This document shows positions 52,153-62,560 of a stretch of 64,000 bases of DNA, one piece after another. Within the stretch, counting starts at the first letter, position 1. Each line of letters starts with the position of its first letter. Origin of the DNA: Salvelinus alpinus (Eukaryota > Chordata > Actinopteri > Salmoniformes > Salmonidae); contig NC_092094.1 of the NCBI RefSeq assembly GCF_045679555.1, positions 31,340,552-31,404,551 of the forward strand, read 5' to 3'. A program made the position numbers and the translations under genes. Under the pieces are notes generated by a model that saw only the letters and a list, made by a program, of their open reading frames with translations, was not told where the DNA came from and did not search any database.

Positions 52153-52700
52153 TATTTTCATTTCTCTAGAGATGTTTGATCGGGTTCAAGTCCAGGCTCT
52201 GGTTGAGCCACTCAAGGACATTCAAAGACTTGTCCCCAAGCCACTCCTCCGTTGTCTTGGCTGTGTGCTTAGGATGGTTGTCCCGTTGGAAGGTGAACCT
52301 TTGCCCCAGTCTGAGGTCCGGAGCAGGTTTTCATCAAAGATCTCTCTGTACTTAGCTTCGTTCCACTTTCCCTTGATGCTGACCAGTCTCTCAGTCCCTG
52401 CCACTGAAAAACATCCTCACAGCATGATGCTGCCACTACCATATTTCACCATAGGGATGATGCCAGGTTTCCTCCAGACGTGACGCTTAGCATTCAGACC
52501 AAAGAGTTCAATCATGGTTTCATCAGATTAGAGAATCTTGTTTCTCATGGTCTGAGAGTCGTTAGGTGCCTTTTGGCAAACTCCAAGCGGGCTGTCATGT
52601 GCCTTTTGCTGAGGAGTGGCTTCTATCTGGCCACTTTACCATAAAGGCTTGATTGGTGGAGTGCTGCAGAGATGGTTGTCCTTCTGGAAGATTCTCCCAT

Positions 52701-53232
52701 GTAGAATTAGTTCATGTTCTAAAACAGATGTTTTGCTGCCATCTACTGGACTAGACCAGAGTTGTTGAAGGCCTCAGCACAGGTATTAGACAGATATTGG
52801 TCAGATCAGGTCCAGGAGGGGCAACCGGTCGTCTGGAGCCACAGTGGCTGGTGGTTTGCTTTACTCCCCCAGGTGTGACCAACAGGGTTTGAACCTGGGG
52901 CTCTAGTGTGCTAGAAAAGGGCAAAGGCTATATAGTCGTTACACTGGCTCTTTCTTCATTGATCCATTAATGGCACAAACTCATCTGTTTTCCCAGGTCT
53001 GCCATGTATTTGAACTATTCCACAGCTAGCACACCTGATTCAACTTGTCAACTAATCATCAAACCCTTGAATAGGTGAATCAGGTGAGCTAATTCAGGGC
53101 TACAACAAAATTGTGAAACATCTGGGGTCCCCGTGGAGAGGTTTGAGAACCACTGTTCTACTGTACTGGACAACCAAAACAACCCTCTGACATCATTCTC
53201 ACATGCTTACCTGTAGCATCCCGTTCTACTCT

Positions 53233-53269
<37 letters not shown>

Positions 53270-54507
53270 ACGCACACGCACACACGCACACCCTGATTTA
53301 GCCCACGGCAGTAAAAAGTTAAATATAAAAGCACTAAACCTCCCCATAAAAGTTTCACTTATACAAAAGTTTTACTTGAACTCAAAATGGTTTTCAAGTA
53401 GATTACTAAGAAAATCTCATCCCTTGTTTAAAAATGGCCTTCTTGTCTTTGTGCAAATTGCCATTTCGAAACCTTGTTCAAAGTATCTCTCATTGTCAAA
53501 CAAGCAATGCATATCTGGTTACAATTTCAATTTCATCCCTCAGAAAAGAGAGAACAAATACTACAACAAATATTATGGTTGAACTCAAATGTACTGGTTG
53601 ATTTATGGAAACAATGTTTGAGAAGGGTATTTTTTTTCAAATGATATTGTAAATTGGAATGCTAGAATTATGTTTTTCATGGAGCTGTCGTAAATTTATG
53701 GGAAGGTCTGCTCAATCCAGGATTACAATTGATTACAGCACTACACCAAAAAGGACAAAAACTTGCAGAGGAACAAAAATAGCATAAATAGGAAAGTATA
53801 CCATTTTCATTTGATTTTGTTGCGAGGGTACAGAATCAATAGGCCATTTAATCTGGTATTATCCTCAGGTAGCCTGTTTCTGGTCTCAGGTTGAGGAATG
53901 GCTGAAAAAGCATAACATTATTCTAAACTTGAGCGTAGGAATAGTATTGTTAGGAGATTTGGAGGGACCTGGTCAGTCAATCGCTAACATACCAATACTC
54001 ATAGTAAAACTATTTATCTTCAACTCACAATCTGTGGATTCTATTCGACTAGAAAGATTAAAATTGTAAGTTAAACACAGCATAGTTGAAAGATACTGTA
54101 TATGGCCGTTAAAATCAGAAGAGGGTGGCCAGCAGAGATAGGTGGGATGGGCTGAAGGAAACCGAAGGTTGGGATGTGAAACTGGAGAAAAGTGGGAGTG
54201 AAGTTGCTGGCTGGCAGATAGAATGATGGTCAAACATAAAGTAAAAAATTAAGTTTAAAAAAAGTAAAATAAAGTTTAGACACTAAAAAGGAACTTTTGC
54301 TACATCCAATGCCTGTTTGCTTGAGGCTGATGCCACTCAAGTGCTTGAACGTGTGTACACATGCACACACTCGCATTCAAATGCACATGCATAGACACGC
54401 ACGCACACACACACATACATGTAAATAGTGCCACACATGCACAAAAACACACACAGTTGGCCTTGCTGTTTACATTTTTATTGTCCTTGATGTCTTTTGT
54501 TTTTCTA
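52701..54507. other. Intergenic with small repeats
   Basis: A dispersed repeat piece (CTAGCACACCTGATTCAACT, 53024-53043). A CA-rich microsatellite with CACACG variants at 53232-53291. No gene accepted elsewhere; frames near 53376-53580 and 53973-54233 have no recognisable domain. Confidence 0.4.
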
Positions 54508-55115
54508 CTGAACAAAAATATAAACGCAACATGCAAAGTGTTGGTCCCCTTTTGCATGAGCTGAAATAAAAGATCACAGACATTTTCCATACGAAAAAAT
54601 AGCGTATTTCTCTCAAATTATGTGCACAAATTTGTTTACATCCCTGTTAGTGAGCATTTCTCCTTTGCCAAGGTAATCCAGCCACCTGACATGTGTGGCA
54701 TATCAAGAAGCTGATTAAACAGCATGATCATTACACAGGTGCACCTTGTGTTGAGGACAATAAAAGGCCACTAACATGTACAGTTTTGTCACACAACACA
54801 ATGCCTAACATGTCTTAAGTTTTGAGGGAGTGTGCAATTAGCATGCTAACTGGAGGAATGTCCAACAGAGCTGTTGCCAGAGAATTGAATGTTAATTTCT
54901 CTTTAGAGAATTTGGCAATACATCCAACCGGCCTCACAACGCAGACCACGTGTAAGCAATCCAGCCCAGGACCTCCACATCTGACTTCTTCACCTGTGGG
55001 ATCGTCTGAGGAGGGGGAGGGGGGATGCTGAGGAGTATTTCTGTTTGTAATAAAGTCCTTTTGTGGGTGAAGAAATCCTTCTGATTGACTATGCTTGGCT
55101 CCCCAGTGGGTGGAC
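54508..55115 (+). mobile_element. Tc1-like element, 3' truncated
   Basis: Left end CTGAACAAAAATATAAACGC after TA, the same family as 19542. A damaged transposase start remains (SMLTGGMSNRAVARELNVNF, 54837-54896), followed by scrambled and deleted sequence. The right terminus is missing. Confidence 0.8.
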
Positions 55116-55211
55116 CTGACACATCAGGTGGGTAGTTGCTTTGGTTGGGTTGGAAGGGGATGGTGGCTTGGAGGGGGAGGTTTTTCAGGGGGGACTGTGG
55201 GGTGATCTTGG

Positions 55212-55824
55212 ATGATTGGGGGCAGTGGGTGGCCTGGCGGTTGGGAGCATTGGCCCAGTGGCGGAGAGGTCACTGGTTCAGGTCCCCAAGTCGACTGGGT
55301 GGGGGATCTGTCGATGTGCCCTTGGGCGGGGCGGTTGACCCTGGTTGCTCCTGTGGGTTGCTCTGGATGGGAGTCTGCTTGTCACGATCGTTATATGGTG
55401 GAAGAGAGGAGGACCAAGGCGCAGCGTGATAACAATACATCTTCTATTTATTGAAGACGAAAATGAAGAACACTTAAACAAACTACAAACGAACGAAACG
55501 CTATAAACAAATAGTGCAGACACAGGCAACTAACATAGACAATAACCCACGAAATACCCAATGAATATGGCTACCTAAATATGGTTCCCAATCAGAGACA
55601 ATGATCAACAGCTGCCTCTAATTGAGAACCAATCTAGGCAGCCATAGACATACAAACACCTAGACTAGACACTGCCCCATAAACATACAAAAACCCCTAG
55701 ACAATACAAAACACATACATCCCCCATGTCACACCCTGACCTAACTAAAATAATAAAGAAAACAAAGATAACTAAGGCCAGGGCGTGACACTGCTAGATG
55801 ACTGGAATTTAATGTAAATGTTGA
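55212..55824 (+). repeat. tRNA-derived SINE split by a solo LTR
   Basis: The head GGTGGCCTGGCGGTTGGGAG and GTCACTGGTTCAGGTCCCC shows A- and B-box-like blocks. The tail GTTGCTCTGGATGGGAGTCT|GCT resumes after the LTR as CTGCTAGATGACTGGAATTT and AATGTAAATG. The LTR at 55380-55790 therefore landed inside the SINE tail. Confidence 0.75.
55380..55790 (-). repeat. Solo LTR, minus orientation, related to the element at 58116
   Basis: Flanked by the perfect duplication CTGCT (55375-55379, 55791-55795). In reverse it starts TGTCACGCCCTGGCCTTAGT and ends CGATCGTGACA, the same tips as the LTRs at 58116 and 60784, with the conserved stem-loop at 55578-55633. It is a 411-bp relative of the 486-bp LTR. Confidence 0.9.
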
Positions 55825-56490
55825 GAGGCTTCACTGCAGGTAGACTGTATGTTTTAACATTTTATTTAAATTTAATTAAAATAATTATAATTATAACTCC
55901 ATACCCAAATCTAAATTTTTCTCTATTTTGCTATTTTATTTGTTAATAAAACTTTTGAACTTGACATAACGCTTTCTTCATTGACATGTAGATGTTATTG
56001 AAATTATGTATGGTACAACAACCAAAAAAATAAGTATTTTCAACATCTGTAAAATAGGTATTCTCCAAAATTACTTCAATGTCTTTTTAACATAACTTTG
56101 CTTACTAGGACACACACACACACCTGCGCCTTTGCGTTCCATAACATTGTAGAGAATAGCTTGTGATGCTAAGGTCGACTGCAGATGCTTTTTGGGGTAA
56201 GGGCTTCCTGGGTTGAGGTGTGTTAACAGCAAGCCCAGACCGCAAAAAGATCTGAAGAGGACAAAGAGGTCAATATCACAACACGGTCACGGCGGTCCTC
56301 TCAGCACCTGAAACATACAAACACACGTAAGACCTTAAAAACACACGTGTGAATATGAATAAATAAATGAATGAATGAATGATAAAAATGAACGAATGAA
56401 CAAATTAATTAATTAATTAATGAACAAAATGTGATGCTGGGTAGTGTGACCCATCCTTTACAGGATTAGTATTAAACACCCATTTTATAT
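55825..56490. other. Intergenic, nothing recognised
   Basis: AT-rich, with a run of AATGAATGAATGAATG-type tetranucleotides at 56358-56425. No gene or transposon border recognised. Confidence 0.35.
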
Positions 56491-58115
56491 ACAGTACCAG
56501 TCAACGTTTGGACACACCTACTCATTCAAGGGTTTTTCTTTATTTTTACAATTATTTTCTGAATTGTTTTATTTTTTATTTTATTTTATTTCACCTTTAT
56601 TTAACCAGGTAGGCCAGTGGAGAACAAGTTCTCATTTAGAACTGCGTCCTGGCCAAGATAAAGCAAAGTAGTGCGACAAAAACAACAACACAGAGTTACA
56701 CATGGGATAAACAAACATACAGTTAATAACTCAATAGAAAAATCTCTATACAGTGTGTGTAAATGTAGTAAGATTAGGGAGGAAAGGCAATAAATAGGCC
56801 AAATTGGCGAAATAATTACAATTTAGCATTAACACTGGAGTGATAGATGTGCAGATGATGATGTGCAAGTAGAGATGCTGGGGTGCAAAAGAGCAAAAAT
56901 AAATAACAATATGGCGATGAGGTAGTTGGGTGGGCTATTTACAGATGGGCTGTGTACAGGTGCATTGATCGGTAAGCTGCTCTGACAGCTGATGTTTAAA
57001 GTTAGTGAGGGTGATATAAGTCTACAGCTTCAGGGATTTTTAAAATTCATTCCAGTCATTGGCAGCAGAGAACTGGAAGGAAAGGTGGCCAAATGAGGAA
57101 TTGGCTTTGGGGATGACCAGTGAAATATACCTGCTGTTGCGCTTGCTACGGGTAGGTGTTGCTATGGTGACCAGTGAGCTGAGATAAGGCGGGGCTTTAC
57201 CTAGCAAAGACTTATAGATGACCTGGAGCCAGTGGGTTTGGCGACGAATATGAAGCGAGGGCCAGCCAACGAGAGCATACAGGTCGCAGTAGTAGGTAAT
57301 ATATGGGGCTTTGGTGACAAAACGGATGGCACTGTGATAGACTACATCCAATTTGCTGAGTAGTGTTGGAGGCTATTTTGTAAATGACATCGCCAAAGTC
57401 AAGGATCGGTAGGATAGTCAGTTTTACGAGGGTATGTTTAGCAGCATGAGTGAAGGAGGCTTTGTTGTGAAATAGGAAGCCCGATTCTAGATTTAATTTT
57501 GGATTATAGATGCTTAATGTGAGTCTGGAAGGAGAGTTTACAGTCTAACCAGACACCTAGGTATTTGTAGTTGTCCACATATTCTAAGTCAGAACCATCC
57601 AGAGTTACGATGCTAGTCAGGCGGGCGGGTGTGGGCAGCGATCGGTTGAAGAGCATGCATTTAGTTTAAATAGCATTTAAGAGCAAATGGAGGCCACGGA
57701 AGGAGTGTTGTATGGCATTGATGCTCGTCTGGAGGTTTGTTAACACAGTGTACAAAGAAGGGCCAGAAGTATACAGAATGGTGTCGTCTGTGTAGAGGTG
57801 GATCAGAGAGTCACCAGCAGCAAGAGCGACATCATTGATATATGCAGAGAAAAGAGTCGGCAAAATAATTGAACCCTGTAGCACCCCCATAGAGACTGCC
57901 AGAGGTCCGGGCAACAGGCCCTCCGATTTGACACTCTGAACTCTATCTGAGAAGAAGTTGGTGAACCAGGCGAGGCAATCATTTGAGAAACCAAGGCTGT
58001 TGAGTCTGCCGATAAGAATGCGGTGATTGACAGAGTCAAAAGCCTTGGCCAGGTCGATGAAGACGGCTGCACAGTACTATCTTTTATCGATGGCGGATAT
58101 TATATCGTTTAGGAC

Positions 58116-58601
58116 TGTCACACCCTGGCCTTAGTTATCTTTGTTTTCATTAGTATTTTAGTTAGGTCAGGGTGTGACATGGGTTAGTATGTGTTTTTGT
58201 ATTGTCTAGTGTGGTTTGTATGGTTGAGGGGGTTTCATAGAGTAGATGGGGTTGTGTTCAGTGTAGGTGTTTAGAATTGTCTATGGTTGAGTGTAGTTGT
58301 TTAGGAAAGTCTATGGTTGCCTGATTTGGTTCTCAATCAGAGACAGCTGGTTATTGTTGTCTCTGATTGGGAGCCATATTTAAGGTAGCCATAGGCTTTA
58401 GGTGTTTGTGGGTAATTGTCTATGTCAATGTTCTATGTTGCATGTGTGCACTAGTTCATTATAGCTTCACGATCGTTTGTTGTTTTTTTGTTAGTTTGTT
58501 GTAGTGTTTCGTGTCGTGTTATTTCATCTTCGTTGTTAATAAAGAGAAGATGTATGCTTATCACACTGCGCCTTGGTCCGTCTCTCCACACGATCGTGAC
58601 A
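58116..58601 (+). repeat. 5' LTR of the proline-rich element
   Basis: Contains a tip hairpin (TGTCACACCCTGGCC paired with GGTCAGGGTGTGACA, 58116-58179), the conserved stem-loop at 58328-58375, a TATA-like CATATTTAAGG (58375-58385) right after it, and AATAAA at 58538-58543. If the TATA box is used, U3 ends near 58410 and the stem-loop lies in U3. Confidence 0.85.
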
Positions 58602-60772
58602 GAATTACCCACCACAGGATCAAGCAGCGTGACAAGCGGCAACAGGAGCAAGGCATCAAGGATTCTTGGACATGGGAGGAGATATTGGATGGAAAGGGAC
58701 CTTGGGCTCAACCTGGAGAATATCGCCGTCCCAAAGCTGAGCTGGAGGCAGCGAAAGCAGAGAGGCGGCGATATGAGGAGGCAGCACGGAGGCAAGGCTG
58801 GAAGCCCGTGAGTACTACCCAAAAATTTATTGGGCGGGGGCTAGGAGGTAGTGGGCCGAGGGCAGGTAGGAGACCTGCGCCCACTTCCCAGGCTAACCGT
58901 GGAGAGCGGGAGTACGGGCAGACACCGTGTTACGCAGTAGAGCGCACGGTGTCTCCTGTACGTGTGCATAGCCCAGTGCGGGTTATTCCACCTCCCCGCA
59001 CTGGTAGGGCTAGATTGAGCATTGAGCCAAGTGCCATGAAGCCGGCTCTACCTATCTGGCCACCAGTGCGTCTCCTCGGGCCGGCTTACATGGCACCAGC
59101 CTTACGCATGGTGTCCCCGGTTCGCCTACATAGCCCGGTGCGGGTTATTCCACCTCCCCGCACTGGTCGGGCGACGGGGAGCATTCAACCAGGTAAGGTT
59201 GGGCAGGCTCAATGCTCAAGGGAGCCAGTACGCCTGCACGGTCCGGTATTTCCGGCGCCACCTCCCCGCCCCAGTCCAGTTCCACCAGTGCCTACACCAC
59301 GCACCAGGCTTCCAGTGTGTCTCCAGAGCCCTGTTCCTCCTCCACGCACTCGTCCAATGGTGCGTGTCTCCAGCCCATTACCACCAGTGCCTACGCCACG
59401 CACCAAGCCTCCTGTGCGTCTCCAGAGTCCTGTGCATCCTGTTGCTGCTCCCCGCACTAGCCCTGAGATGCGTGTCCCCAGTCCGGTACCACCAGTTCCG
59501 GCACCACGCACTAGGCCTAATGTGCGCTCCCAGGGTCCAGTATGCCCTGTTCCTTCTCCCCGCACTAGCTTGAAGGTGCGTGTCCTTAGCCCGGTGACTC
59601 CAGTTCCGGCACCACGCACCAGGCCTACAGTGCGCCTCATCCGATCTGAGCCATCCGTCTCCCCAGCGCCATCTGAGCCATCCGTCTCCCCAGCGCCATC
59701 TGAGCCATCCGTCTCCCCAGCGCCATCTGAGCCATCCGTCTCCCCAGCGCCGTCTGAGCCATCCGTCTGTCCCGAGCCATTAGAGCCGCCCGTCTGTCCC
59801 GAGCCGTCAGAGCCGTTAGTCAGTCAGGAGCCGCTAGAGCCATTCGTCAGTCAGGATCTGCCAGAGCCGCCAACCAGACAGGATCTGCCAGAGCCGCCAA
59901 CCAGACAGGATCTGCCAGAGCCGCCAACCAGACAGGATCTGCCAGAGCCGCCAACCAGACAGGATCTGCCAGAGCCGCCAACCAGACAGGATCTGCCAGA
60001 GCCGCCAACCAGACAGGATCTGCCAGAGCCGCCAGCCAGCCATGAGCAGCCAGATCCGTCAGCCAGCCATGAGCAGCCAGATCCGTCAGCCAGCCATGAG
60101 CAGCCAGATCCGTCAGCCAGCCATGAGCAGCCAGATCCGTCAGCCAGCCATGAGCAGCCAGATCCGTCAGCCAGCCATGAGCAGCCAGATCCGTCAGCCA
60201 GCCATGAGCAGCCAGATCCGTCAGCCAGTCATGAGCCGTCCAGCCAGGATCCGCCAGAGCCGTCCAGCCAGGATCCGCCAGAGCCGTCCAGCCAGGATCC
60301 GCCAGCCAGCCAGGATCCGCCAGAGCCAGCCAGCCAGGATCCGCCATTCAGTACGGTGCTGCCCCTTATCCTGGTGCTGCCCCTTATCCTGGTGCTGCCC
60401 CTTATCCTGGTGCTGCCCCTTATCCTGGTGCTGCCCCTTAGTCCGGTGCTGCCCCTTAGTCCGGTGCTGCCCCTTAGTCCGGTGCTGCCCCTTATCCCGG
60501 TGCTGCCCCTTATCCCGGTGCTGCCCCTTATCCCGGTGCTGCCCCTTAGTCCGGTGCTGCCCCTTAGTCCGGTGCTGCCTCTTAGTCCGGTGCTGCCCCT
60601 GAATCCAGTGGGGTTAAGTTGGAGGGTGGACATTTGGAGGAGGCTACGAAAGCGGGTAGTGACTATGGTGGGGTGGGGACCACGACCAGTACCAGAGCTG
60701 CCACCATGGACAGACGCCCACCCAAACCCTCCCATAGACTTTATGCTGGTGCGTCCGGAGTTCGCACCTTAA
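58550..60772 (+). CDS. Proline-rich tandem-repeat protein of a non-autonomous LTR element
   Basis: An uninterrupted frame from the first in-frame ATG (58550, inside the left LTR, a few bases after its AATAAA) to TAA 60770-60772: 740 codons. Residues 1-90 are charged and non-repetitive (DSWTWEEILDGKGPW, PKAELEAAKAERRRYEEAA, probably helical). Then come about 270 residues of PVR...PVPPxPTPRTR-like units. These are followed by 27-bp repeats (SEPSVSPAP x4; LPEPPTRQD x6; QPDPSASHE x7), SSQDPPEP units, and 18-bp repeats (LPLILV, LPLSPV, LPLIPV, 14 in all). A unique C-terminus follows (WRRLRKRVVTMVGWGPRPVP, ending LVRPEFAP). No known domain was recognised. Openness is partly explained by the repeat unit lengths being multiples of three, since other frames are also open over the repeats. 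Only this frame continues through the non-repetitive ends. Confidence 0.7.
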   Translation: MYAYHTAPWSVSPHDRDRITHHRIKQRDKRQQEQGIKDSWTWEEILDGKGPWAQPGEYRRPKAELEAAKAERRRYEEAARRQGWKPVSTTQKFIGRGLGGSGPRAGRRPAPTSQANRGEREYGQTPCYAVERTVSPVRVHSPVRVIPPPRTGRARLSIEPSAMKPALPIWPPVRLLGPAYMAPALRMVSPVRLHSPVRVIPPPRTGRATGSIQPGKVGQAQCSREPVRLHGPVFPAPPPRPSPVPPVPTPRTRLPVCLQSPVPPPRTRPMVRVSSPLPPVPTPRTKPPVRLQSPVHPVAAPRTSPEMRVPSPVPPVPAPRTRPNVRSQGPVCPVPSPRTSLKVRVLSPVTPVPAPRTRPTVRLIRSEPSVSPAPSEPSVSPAPSEPSVSPAPSEPSVSPAPSEPSVCPEPLEPPVCPEPSEPLVSQEPLEPFVSQDLPEPPTRQDLPEPPTRQDLPEPPTRQDLPEPPTRQDLPEPPTRQDLPEPPTRQDLPEPPASHEQPDPSASHEQPDPSASHEQPDPSASHEQPDPSASHEQPDPSASHEQPDPSASHEQPDPSASHEPSSQDPPEPSSQDPPEPSSQDPPASQDPPEPASQDPPFSTVLPLILVLPLILVLPLILVLPLILVLPLSPVLPLSPVLPLSPVLPLIPVLPLIPVLPLIPVLPLSPVLPLSPVLPLSPVLPLNPVGLSWRVDIWRRLRKRVVTMVGWGPRPVPELPPWTDAHPNPPIDFMLVRPEFAP

Positions 60773-60783
60773 GGGGGGGGTTA

Positions 60784-61269
60784 TGTCACACCCTGGCCTT
60801 AGTTATCTTTGTTTTCATTAGTATTTTAGTTAGGTCAGGGTGTGACATGGGTTAGTATGTGTTTTTGTATTGTCTAGTGTGGTTTGTATGGTTGAGGGGG
60901 TTTCATAGAGTAGATGGGGTTGTGTTCAGTGTAGGTGTTTAGAATTGTCTATGGTTGAGTGTAGTTGTTTAGGAAAGTCTATGGTTGCCTGATTTGGTTC
61001 TCAATCAGAGACAGCTGGTTATTGTTGTCTCTGATTGGGAGCCATATTTAAGGTAGCCATAGGCTTTAGGTGTTTGTGGGTAATTGTCTATGTCAATGTT
61101 CTATGTTGCATGTGTGCACTAGTTCATTATAGCTTCACGATCGTTTGTTGTTTTTTTGTTAGTTTGTTGTAGTGTTTCGTGTCGTGTTATTTCATCTTCG
61201 TTGTTAATAAAGAGAAGATGTATGCTTATCACACTGCGCCTTGGTCCGTCTCTCCACACGATCGTGACA
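60784..61269 (+). repeat. 3' LTR of the proline-rich element
   Basis: Same length and, by eye, the same sequence as the 5' LTR. Stem-loop at 60996-61043, TATA-like box at about 61043-61053, poly(A) signal AATAAA at 61206-61211. Confidence 0.9.
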
Positions 61270-62560
61270 AGGACCTTGAGCGTGGCTGAGGTGCACCCAT
61301 GACCAGCTCGGAACCCAGATTGCATAGTGGAGAAGGTATGGTGGGATTTGAAATGGTCGGTGATCTGTTTGTTAACTTGGCTTTTGAAGACTTTAGAAAA
61401 GCAGGGTAGGATAGATATAGGTCTGTAACAGTTTGGGTCTAGAGTGTCACCCCCTTTGGAGAGGGGGATGACCGCGGCAGCTTTCCAATCATTAGGAATC
61501 TCAGACGATATGAAAGAGAGGTTGAACAGGCTAGTAATAGGGGTTGCAACAATTGCGGTGGATAATTTTGGAAAGAGAGGGTCCAGATTGTCTAGCCCAG
61601 ATGATTTGTAGGGGTCCAGATTTTGCAGCTCTTTCAGAACATCAGCTATCTGTATTTGGGTGAAGGAGAAGTGGGGGGGCTTGGGACAGTTGCTGCGGGG
61701 GGTGCAGAGCTGTTGGCCGGGGTAGGGGTAGCCAGGTGGAAAGCATGGCCAGCCGTAGAAAAATGCTAATTGAGATTTTTGATTATCGTAGATTTATCGG
61801 TGTTGACAGTGTTTCCTAGCCTCAGTGCAGTGGGCAGCTGGGAGGAGGTGCTCTTATTCTCCATGGACTTTACAGTGTCCCAAAACTTTTTGGAATTTGT
61901 GCTACAGGATGCAAATGTATGCTTGAAAAAGCCAGCCTTTGCTTTCCTTACTGACTGTGTATATTGGTTCCTAAATTCCCTGAAAAGTTGCATATCGGGG
62001 GGCTATTCGATGCTAATGCAGTATGCCACAGGATGTTTTTGTGCTGGTCAAGGGCAGTCAAGTCTGAACCAAGGGCTATATCTGTTCTTAGTTCTACATT
62101 TTTTGAAAGGGGCATGCTTATTTAAGATGTGCAAAGGGTGGCTACTTTGAAGAATCTCAATTATAAAATATATGTTGATTTGTTTAACACTTTTTTGGTT
62201 ATTACATGATTCCATATGTGTTATTTCAAAGTTGGATGTCTTCACTATTATTCTACCTTGTAGAAAATAGTAAAAATAAAGAAAAACCCTTGAATGAGTA
62301 GGTGTGTCCAAACTTTTGACTGGTACTGTGAAAAGAGTGTCAAAATTATACAGATGTCTGTTATTATATTTGGGTGTGCTTGAATCCTCTGAACAGGGAT
62401 TTTAGCTCAAGTCAATCAACAGGACTCTTGAACAGAAGCATGAGAAAATATTTATATGTAGATGCTGGATCACAGGTAAATAAGCCCCAAGAGTTTGACA
62501 GGTTTAAAGAGCTAATAGTGTCTCAGGTGGATGACAGGAGAAGAGAGTACATTTTCCCTT

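Larger units (their letters stand above)
50255..52700 (-). mobile_element. Tc1-like element, minus strand, split by a Sleeping Beauty-type Tc1
   Basis: The left terminus (CAGCTCCTTCGGAAAGTATT) is that of the family also seen at 4023. Minus-strand transposase remnants include the segment GLGTSL...WLNQ around 52190-52260 and AGTERLVSIKGKWNEAKYRE (52340-52404), with frameshifts. The interrupted sequence reads CACAGC|TA...TA|TTTTCATTTC around 50522 and 52153. The right end fades out near 52700 without a clear terminus. Confidence 0.8.
58116..61269 (+). mobile_element. Young LTR retrotransposon with a single proline-rich ORF
   Basis: Two LTRs of 486 bp each (58116-58601, 60784-61269) show no difference by eye. 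They begin TGTCACACCCTGGCC and end CGATCGTGACA, and the 5-bp duplication AGGAC is perfect (58111-58115, 61270-61274). The internal region is 2182 bp and is almost entirely one open frame. It has no protease, RT, RNase H or integrase, so it is non-autonomous. A G7 purine tract AAGGGGGGG (60771-60779) lies directly against the stop codon, 4 bp before the right LTR. The sequence after the left LTR is GAATTACCCACC, without the usual TGG of a tRNA primer site. It sits inside the LINE at 56563. Confidence 0.93.
56563..62133 (-). mobile_element. RSg-1/L2-type LINE, minus strand, with a nested LTR element
   Basis: Minus-strand RT-family pieces. A 5' part reads FFKHTFASCSTNSKKFWDTV (61766-61993). The RT core has QGSIILPTLFSAYINDVALA and an apparently intact active-site box LYTDDTILY (57666-57914). 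The C-terminal part reads IRRQTHWLQVIYKSLLG (57040-57351). The 3' end at 56563-56640 reads, on the minus strand, GAGAACTTGTTCTCCACTGG, CCTACCTGGTTAAATAAAGG and a TGAAATAAAATAAAA tail, which resembles the HpaI SINE tail. It is 5' truncated and broken by stops and by the LTR element at 58116-61269. Confidence 0.85.
56492..62328 (-). mobile_element. Tc1-like element split by a LINE
   Basis: Left terminus CAGTACCAGTCAACGTTTGG after TA (56490-56491). The right terminus is the inverse at 62290-62328 (AACTTTTGACTGGTACTG), followed by TG where TA is expected. Only about 70 bp remain at the left and 195 bp at the right of the insertion at 56563-62133. Same family as 42279. Confidence 0.88.

Noticed and set aside
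59834-60735. Antisense and third-frame open frames across the proline-rich repeats
   Set aside because: The 27-bp and 18-bp units are multiples of three, so several frames are open at once. Only the + frame from 58550 also covers the non-repetitive ends.
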